DNA of 64,000 nt, taken from Gelidibacter salicanalis. Its GTDB lineage: Bacteria > Bacteroidota > Bacteroidia > Flavobacteriales > Flavobacteriaceae. The translations under genes were made by a program, and so were the position numbers. Below, one piece after another: positions 58,851 to 64,000 of this stretch (position 1 is the first letter of the stretch; each line of letters opens with the position of its first letter). Below the pieces are notes generated by a model. That model worked only from the letters and a program-made list of their open reading frames with translations. It was not told the DNA's origin and searched no databases. Location of the stretch: assembly GCF_016469035.1 (NCBI RefSeq), contig NZ_JAEHJZ010000010.1:124001-188000 (forward strand). Reading direction: 5' to 3'.

Positions 58851-61407
58851 CAACACGCTTTTGAAAACAATATTTAATACCCTTTTTAGTGCCTTTTTTC
58901 TTTTATTTTCAGTGGCTGCTACAGCGCAAGAAAATCCATTCAATTCAGGTGAAAAATATACAATCGCAGAAATTGTCGTTACTGGCGATACAAGCTTTAG
59001 CGAAGCTACAATTGTCACCTATTCGGGTTTAAGAAAAGGAGAAGTGATTGCCATTCCAGGAGAACGCATCAGTGAAGCCCTGAAAAAATTATGGGGCTCC
59101 AATCTGTTTAGCAATATTGACATCTATCTTACCAAAACCATAGATGATCAGGCCTATTTAGAGATCAGCCTGCAAGATTTACCTGAACTTAACACCGTTG
59201 TCATTAACGGGGTTAAAAAAGGAAAAAAAGAAGCGCTCATAAAAGACAATAAGCTGACCAAAGGCGCAAAAGTCACTGAGAACTTGATTACCACTACAAA
59301 AAACTACCTCACCAATAAATACCGGAAAGAAGGGTATTACAATACCAAGGTTACCGTTACTACGACACCCGTAATTGATTCTATAGAAAAAACGAGAGTC
59401 AACATGGTGGTTAATATTGATAAAAATGATAAAGTAAAAATTAAGGAGATAGACTTTATTGGCAATGAAAAACTCAGCGATAAAAGGCTAAGAAAAGCCA
59501 TGAAGAATACCAAAGAAAAAAACCTCTTACGCTTTTTAAAACGATCAAAATACGTTAAAGACAGCTACAAGGAAGATTTAGTAAGTGTTATTGATACCTA
59601 TAAAGAAAATGGCTATAGAGATGCGCGTGTAACCTCTGATTCTATATTTAATAATGAAGACGGCACCTTATCCATCCACGTTAATATTGAAGAGGGCGAA
59701 AAGTACACTTTTGGAAAAATTGCTTTTGTTGGAAACACCATCTTTACTGATCAACAACTGAATTCCCTGTTAGGACTCAGAGAAGGCGACACGTATAATG
59801 GCGTTGAACTTAAAAAGCGAATTGCTGACAACTCAAGACCTGACGCGTTGGACATCACAAATTTATATCAAGATAGAGGCTACCTATTCTCAACCATCAA
59901 CCCCGTAGAAGTAAGTGCAGATGGCAACGTTATAGATATGGAAATCCGTATTTCTGAAGGCAAACCAGCCTATTTTAATAATGTTACTGTAGTTGGAAAT
60001 GATAAAACCAATGACCGGGTTATTTATAGAGAATTAAGAACACGGCCAGGACAGCTTTATAGCAAGACCGCCGTGGTCAGAACTGTTAGAGAGCTAGGGC
60101 AGTTAGGTTTCTTTGATGCACAACAATTAAGTCCTAATTTTAAGAACGCCAATCCTAATGAAGGTACTTTGGATATGGAATATGCTGTAGTTGAAAAAGG
60201 CTCCAGCCAAATTGAATTGCAAGGTGGTTACGGCGGTGGTGGCTTTATTGGTACACTAGGACTATCTTTCAACAACTTTGCCATTAAAGATATCTTCAAG
60301 AAAGAAGCTTACAAACCTGTTCCTACCGGTGATGGACAAAGTTTAGCGTTGCGTTTACAGGCCAGTCGTTTTTATCAGACCTACAGTTTCTCTTTTACAG
60401 AACCATGGTTAGGTGGCGAACGTCCAATCCAATTCTCAACGTCATTATCCCATACCAAACAGTTTCTATACGATCCTGTGAAGAGAGATGCTGATAAAAG
60501 TAAGCGTTTCAACATAACAGGTATTACTGTGGGTCTTGCCAAGCGTTTAACCTCTCCTGATGATTACTTTACCTTGTCTCAGGCAGTGAGTTTTCAGCAC
60601 TACGATTTAAAAAATTATAACACAGGTCTCTTTACCTTTGGAAATGGATATTCTAACAACTTATCTTATACCATAGGCTTGAGCAGAAATAACACGCACA
60701 CAGATCCTATTTACCCAACGGGGGGTTCTAGTTTTGGTATTACCGCCAAATTGTCGCTTCCGTATTCTCTTTTAAATAGTGTAGATTATACTGCATTAAA
60801 AGACGAAAGAGCACTTTTAAACCCATTTGATACGGATGATAAGACACGTATGGGAGAAATTGACCAAGAGCGTTACAAATGGTTGGAATTTTATAAGGTT
60901 AAGTTTAAAGGAGACTGGTACACCAACGTGATCGCCAATAAATTGATTATCAAATCGAGTATGGAACTCGGTTTCCTTGGGGCCTATAACAATGACAGAG
61001 GGGTCATTCCTTTTGAACGTTTCTTTGTTGGGGGTGATGGATTAGGAAACTATTCTTTAGATGGAAGAGAATCAATCGCAATGAGAGGGTATCCTAACCA
61101 ATCACTTTCTTCACAAGATGGAGGGACTATTTACAATAAATTTTCATTAGAATTACGTTATCCAATTTCATTAGGTGCCCAAGCAAAAATCTTTGCACTT
61201 GGGTTTATGGAAGGAGGTAATTCATTTGACAATTTCAGAGATTACAATCCGTTTAACCTCAAACGTTCAGCTGGTATAGGGTTACGAATCTTTATGCCTG
61301 CATTTGGATTATTAGGAATTGACTTTGGTCATGGTTTTGATCCTTTACCGGGTCTGAACACCAAAAATGGTTGGGAAACCCACTTTATTATCGGGCAGCA
61401 GTTTTAA
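58834..61407 (+). CDS. bamA: outer-membrane assembly factor BamA
   Basis: About 857 residues. No ATG is available: the candidates are TTG 58822, GTG 58834 and TTG 58861. GTG 58834, with an A-rich upstream stretch, is chosen; all give a signal peptide ending FSVAATAQ. Periplasmic POTRA repeats cover roughly residues 30-430 (YTIAEIVVTGDTSFSEATI; KIAFVGNTIFTDQQLNSLLG) and the C-terminal 16-strand barrel the rest, with the lid-type motif VGGDGLGNYSL and the closing HFIIGQQF. It inserts barrel proteins into the outer membrane. Overlap with uppS implies coupled translation. Confidence 0.95.
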   Translation: MNNLANNTLLKTIFNTLFSAFFLLFSVAATAQENPFNSGEKYTIAEIVVTGDTSFSEATIVTYSGLRKGEVIAIPGERISEALKKLWGSNLFSNIDIYLTKTIDDQAYLEISLQDLPELNTVVINGVKKGKKEALIKDNKLTKGAKVTENLITTTKNYLTNKYRKEGYYNTKVTVTTTPVIDSIEKTRVNMVVNIDKNDKVKIKEIDFIGNEKLSDKRLRKAMKNTKEKNLLRFLKRSKYVKDSYKEDLVSVIDTYKENGYRDARVTSDSIFNNEDGTLSIHVNIEEGEKYTFGKIAFVGNTIFTDQQLNSLLGLREGDTYNGVELKKRIADNSRPDALDITNLYQDRGYLFSTINPVEVSADGNVIDMEIRISEGKPAYFNNVTVVGNDKTNDRVIYRELRTRPGQLYSKTAVVRTVRELGQLGFFDAQQLSPNFKNANPNEGTLDMEYAVVEKGSSQIELQGGYGGGGFIGTLGLSFNNFAIKDIFKKEAYKPVPTGDGQSLALRLQASRFYQTYSFSFTEPWLGGERPIQFSTSLSHTKQFLYDPVKRDADKSKRFNITGITVGLAKRLTSPDDYFTLSQAVSFQHYDLKNYNTGLFTFGNGYSNNLSYTIGLSRNNTHTDPIYPTGGSSFGITAKLSLPYSLLNSVDYTALKDERALLNPFDTDDKTRMGEIDQERYKWLEFYKVKFKGDWYTNVIANKLIIKSSMELGFLGAYNNDRGVIPFERFFVGGDGLGNYSLDGRESIAMRGYPNQSLSSQDGGTIYNKFSLELRYPISLGAQAKIFALGFMEGGNSFDNFRDYNPFNLKRSAGIGLRIFMPAFGLLGIDFGHGFDPLPGLNTKNGWETHFIIGQQF

Positions 61408-61581
61408 GTTTGGCACGATATTTTCTAAGGATACATTATGACGATTTAATACGAGTGTTAAAATTTTTTAGAATATATTTCGTTAATTTGAAAAATAAAA
61501 CGCTGATCAGGCAGAATCGTCAAGTAAATCTGTCCTTTTTAGAATTTATAGCGTGACTCGTAAATGATAAATTTTATCCAG

Positions 61582-62583
61582 ATGAAACATCAAGTTCTTT
61601 TTTTATTGGCAGTCATAAGTCTTTTAAGCTTTTCTTCTTATGCACAAAGAGGTGTTAGAATAGGGTATATTGACACAGAATATATTTTGCAAAATGTTCC
61701 AGAATATCAGGACGCTACCGCACAGTTAGACACTAAAGTTCTCCAATGGAAATCTGATGTAGAACAACGGTTGGCGGAGTTGGATCAAAAGAAATCGCAA
61801 CTCAATAATGAGCGCGTACTTTTGACCAAGGAGTTGTATGAAGAACGCTTTGAAGATATCAGCTTTGAAGAAAAGGAAATTTTAGATTACCAACAAAAGC
61901 GTTTCGGCCCCAATGGCGATTTGATGATTCAAAAACAACAATTGATTCAACCCATACAAGATCAGATTTTTGCCGCCGTACAAGAGATTGCTAGCAGTAG
62001 AGCGTATGATTTTATTTTTGACAAATCGGCTGATGTGGTCATGTTATACTCTGCAGAACGCTTTGACATTAGTGAATTGGTGTTAAGAGGCATCACCAGA
62101 TCTTCCAATCGCACGCAAGCCACTAACAAGGCTGAACGAAGGGCTGCTTCAGATGAAGAGGTAGTTCCTGTATATAATGAGCAACAGGAAGCGCGTGAAA
62201 AAGCTTTGGAAGATAAACGATCAGAACGTTTATCTGAAGCTGAGCAACGCAGGGCAGACCAGCAGGCAACTAGAGACTCTTTAAAGTCGGCTGTTGAAGC
62301 AAGACGCCAAAAGATTTTGGATGACCGCGCTAAGGCAAAAGCTGAAAGAGAAAACAAAAATAATCCTCAGGATAGCACTTCAGTAAACACTGAAGATAAC
62401 ATCAAAAAATCAGCAGCACAAACCGCTGAAGAAAAAAAACAACAAGACATTGCTGATCGTGAAGCCAGACAAAAGGAGCTTGACGAACGCAGAAAAAAAA
62501 TATTGGAGAATCGCAGAAAAGCCAAAGAAGCACGCGAAGCTAAATCAAAACAAAAGGATTCAATTCCAGAAAACAATAACTAG
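61582..62583 (+). CDS. long OmpH/Skp-like periplasmic chaperone with charged C-terminal extension
   Basis: 333 residues from ATG 61582 (MKHQVLFLLAVISLLSF, signal peptide ending SYAQ). Residues about 25-170 are a normal Skp/OmpH domain (GVRIGYIDTEYILQNVPEY; coiled coil; YDFIFDKSADVVMLYSAE). Residues 175-333 are an extra Lys/Arg/Glu-rich helical tail with an internal near-repeat (RRQKILDDRAKAKAEREN and RRKKILENRRKAKEAREA). Skp holds unfolded barrel proteins for BamA, encoded just upstream. The role of the tail is unknown. Confidence 0.92.
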   Translation: MKHQVLFLLAVISLLSFSSYAQRGVRIGYIDTEYILQNVPEYQDATAQLDTKVLQWKSDVEQRLAELDQKKSQLNNERVLLTKELYEERFEDISFEEKEILDYQQKRFGPNGDLMIQKQQLIQPIQDQIFAAVQEIASSRAYDFIFDKSADVVMLYSAERFDISELVLRGITRSSNRTQATNKAERRAASDEEVVPVYNEQQEAREKALEDKRSERLSEAEQRRADQQATRDSLKSAVEARRQKILDDRAKAKAERENKNNPQDSTSVNTEDNIKKSAAQTAEEKKQQDIADREARQKELDERRKKILENRRKAKEAREAKSKQKDSIPENNN

Positions 62584-62622
62584 AAACAATTAATAATTAT
62601 AACACGTAATACTATTTTAAAA

Positions 62623-63132
62623 ATGAAACATTTCAAGACCATTTTATTTGCAGGACTACTTTTTATTGGAGCAACTACATTCTCTAATGCTCAAAGTAAA
62701 ATTGCCCACGTTAATACGCAAGAGCTTATTAAAGCGATGCCAGCAATGAAGAGTGCTCAAGCAGAACTAGAAAAATTGCAAAAAACATACGAGACTGAAA
62801 TTCAAACCATGGCTACTGAGCTTCAAAATAAAATGAAGCAATACCAAGCAGAGGTAGAAAGCAAGACTGACGAAGAAAATGCTAAAAGATCTCAAGAAGT
62901 TCAAGGAATGCAACAAAGTATCCGTGAATACCAAGGTACTGCACAACAAGATCTTCAAAAGAAAGAATTTGATTTATTGAAACCAATTACTGATAAGGCA
63001 GAAGCAGCCATTAAAAAAGTAGCTAAAGCTCAAGGGTTTCAATATGTATTGGATTCAACTCAAGGCTCAGGTGTTCTGTTAGCTGACGGTAAAGACCTTA
63101 TGGCTGACGTTAAAAAGGAATTAGGATTCTAA
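62623..63132 (+). CDS. skp: OmpH/Skp periplasmic chaperone
   Basis: 169 residues, standard Skp length. Signal peptide ending TFSNAQ, then SKIAHVNTQELIKAMPAMKSAQ, a long coiled coil (residues 45-115) and the closing trimerisation strand region (QGFQYVLDSTQGSGVLLAD). It follows the long paralogue by 39 bases; the pair probably act together with BamA. A terminator follows at 63163. Confidence 0.94.
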   Translation: MKHFKTILFAGLLFIGATTFSNAQSKIAHVNTQELIKAMPAMKSAQAELEKLQKTYETEIQTMATELQNKMKQYQAEVESKTDEENAKRSQEVQGMQQSIREYQGTAQQDLQKKEFDLLKPITDKAEAAIKKVAKAQGFQYVLDSTQGSGVLLADGKDLMADVKKELGF

Positions 63133-63162
63133 TTCATTTTAAAATCATCACTATTTAACACA

Positions 63163-63197
63163 AAAAGCCACTTTTAATAAGTGGCTTTTCTATTTTT
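63163..63197 (+). terminator. terminator of the bamA-ompH block
   Basis: AAAAGCCACTT-loop-AAGTGGCTTTT (11-bp stem) followed by CTATTTTT, 30 bases past the skp stop. TATTTTTG (63191-63198), five bases before the murI start, could also be a -7 box giving a nearly leaderless murI message. Confidence 0.8.
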
Positions 63198-63202
63198 GTA
63201 CT

Positions 63203-63982
63203 ATGAGCACACAACCTATTGGCATCTTCGACTCCGGTATTGGCGGCACCTCCATTTTTAAGGAGATAAAGGCATTATTACCGCATGAGCACACTTTGTA
63301 CCTTGCCGATAGTTTTAACGCTCCCTACGGCAACAAATCTAAAGATGAGATTATTGCCTTGAGCATTAAAAACACCAAACTTTTAATATCAAAAGATTGC
63401 AAGCTCATTGTAGTGGCCTGTAACACGGCCACCACCAACGCCATTAAAGAGCTACGAGACTTATTTGACATTCCATTTGTTGGGATTGAACCAGCCATAA
63501 AACCTGCGGCGCTGAGCACTCAAACCAAGGCCATTGGCATCTTGGCCACCAAGGGCACTCTAAGCAGTGAACTGTTCCATAAAAGTGTAGACTTATATAG
63601 TGAAAATATTAAAGTCATAGAGCAGGTAGGTAATGGGATTGTTTCGCTCATTGAAGAAGGCAGGACCTTAAGTGAAGACATGAAAAGTCTGCTGCAAATC
63701 TACCTCAAGCCCATGCTAGAGGCTAATATTGATTATTTGGTTTTAGGCTGTACACATTATCCATATTTGATGCCCTTATTGTTAGAAATACTGCCAGAAC
63801 ACGTTAAAATTATCGATTCGGGACAAGCGGTCGCCCGACAGACCAAGGCTGTATTAGTACAAAATCAGCTCTTAAATGAACAAACTTCAACTGTTAAGAA
63901 TGAATTTTACACAAACGGAACTGTTGCTATTCTGAAGGCTATTTTAGATGCTCCGTATGACGTCAACTATTTAAAGTTTTAG
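63203..63982 (+). CDS. murI: glutamate racemase
   Basis: 259 residues, full length with its stop inside the window. It makes D-glutamate for peptidoglycan. Both catalytic cysteines are present: VVACNTATTNAI (about Cys73) and LGCTHYPYL (about Cys184), with IGIFDSGIGGTSIFKEI at the N terminus and the phosphate/carboxylate loop NAPYGNKS. It follows the envelope block after a terminator. Confidence 0.97.
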   Translation: MSTQPIGIFDSGIGGTSIFKEIKALLPHEHTLYLADSFNAPYGNKSKDEIIALSIKNTKLLISKDCKLIVVACNTATTNAIKELRDLFDIPFVGIEPAIKPAALSTQTKAIGILATKGTLSSELFHKSVDLYSENIKVIEQVGNGIVSLIEEGRTLSEDMKSLLQIYLKPMLEANIDYLVLGCTHYPYLMPLLLEILPEHVKIIDSGQAVARQTKAVLVQNQLLNEQTSTVKNEFYTNGTVAILKAILDAPYDVNYLKF

Positions 63983-64000
63983 AAAGCTCTGCTTAAAGTT

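Overview
This window looks like core chromosome of a marine-type Flavobacteriaceae bacterium (Bacteroidota). The evidence is the gene content and order: a PorG-like DUF6089 protein, then uppS, bamA, two ompH genes and murI; tig-clpP-clpX; a short RpoD; bS21 with Tyr54; DUF5686; a DUF4010 MgtC-like protein; and 2TM-domain proteins. The base composition is AT-rich. Several start regions carry TTG-N18 to 21-TAnnTTTG promoters typical of the phylum, and almost no gene has a Shine-Dalgarno site. I cannot name the genus from sequence alone.

Layout. 1-4.8 kb: the 3' part of a response regulator, a toxin-antitoxin-like pair, a secreted propeller-like protein with a deoxynucleoside kinase, and ppk1. 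4.9-10.7 kb (minus strand): an App1-like phosphatase, a DUF4010 membrane protein, a K+-dependent membrane pyrophosphatase and a soluble pyrophosphatase. 10.9-18.6 kb: two orphan envelope proteins, DUF5686, pdhB, etfBA and a bifunctional nuclease. 18.6-24.5 kb: a NupC transporter with an extra lipocalin-like domain, thyA, a small CBM48 protein, a 2TM-DHFR fusion and a CLC channel. 24.6-27.2 kb: a very AT-rich two-gene accessory cassette, flanked on its left by a degenerate copy of the start of the following gene. 27.2-37.4 kb: an FAD oxidoreductase, an acetyltransferase, fabD-lspA, an amidohydrolase/galE/DegT operon, waaA, a small repetitive lipoprotein and two tRNAs. 37.4-46.7 kb: mutS, a SpoU methylase, an HPPK-dNK fusion, AsmA, rpoD and rpsU. 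46.7-54.9 kb: two small or DUF genes, GH3, the clpX/clpP/tig chaperone-protease block, a small membrane protein, an 11-unit heptanucleotide tandem repeat and an alpha/beta hydrolase. 54.9-64 kb: pdxJ divergent from a CBS-nadK-porG-uppS-bamA-ompH-ompH-murI envelope block.

Themes. Folate and thymidylate metabolism recurs: thyA, a membrane-tethered DHFR, folK fused to a deoxynucleoside kinase, a second deoxynucleoside kinase and a nucleoside transporter. Phosphate and pyrophosphate energetics are represented by ppk1, hppA and ppa.

The most striking non-genic signal is a family of 228-258 bp elements, with four clear copies and one decayed. They share terminal inverted repeats of the form CATYAKTGTCCGRTAAA. 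Three copies are flanked by 9-bp direct repeats (9/9, 8/9 and 7/9 matches). This fits a MITE or deletion derivative of an insertion sequence that keeps the 3' end of a reading frame. The window also holds several short GC-richer palindromes between genes. I see no rRNA, CRISPR array, prophage or complete transposase gene.
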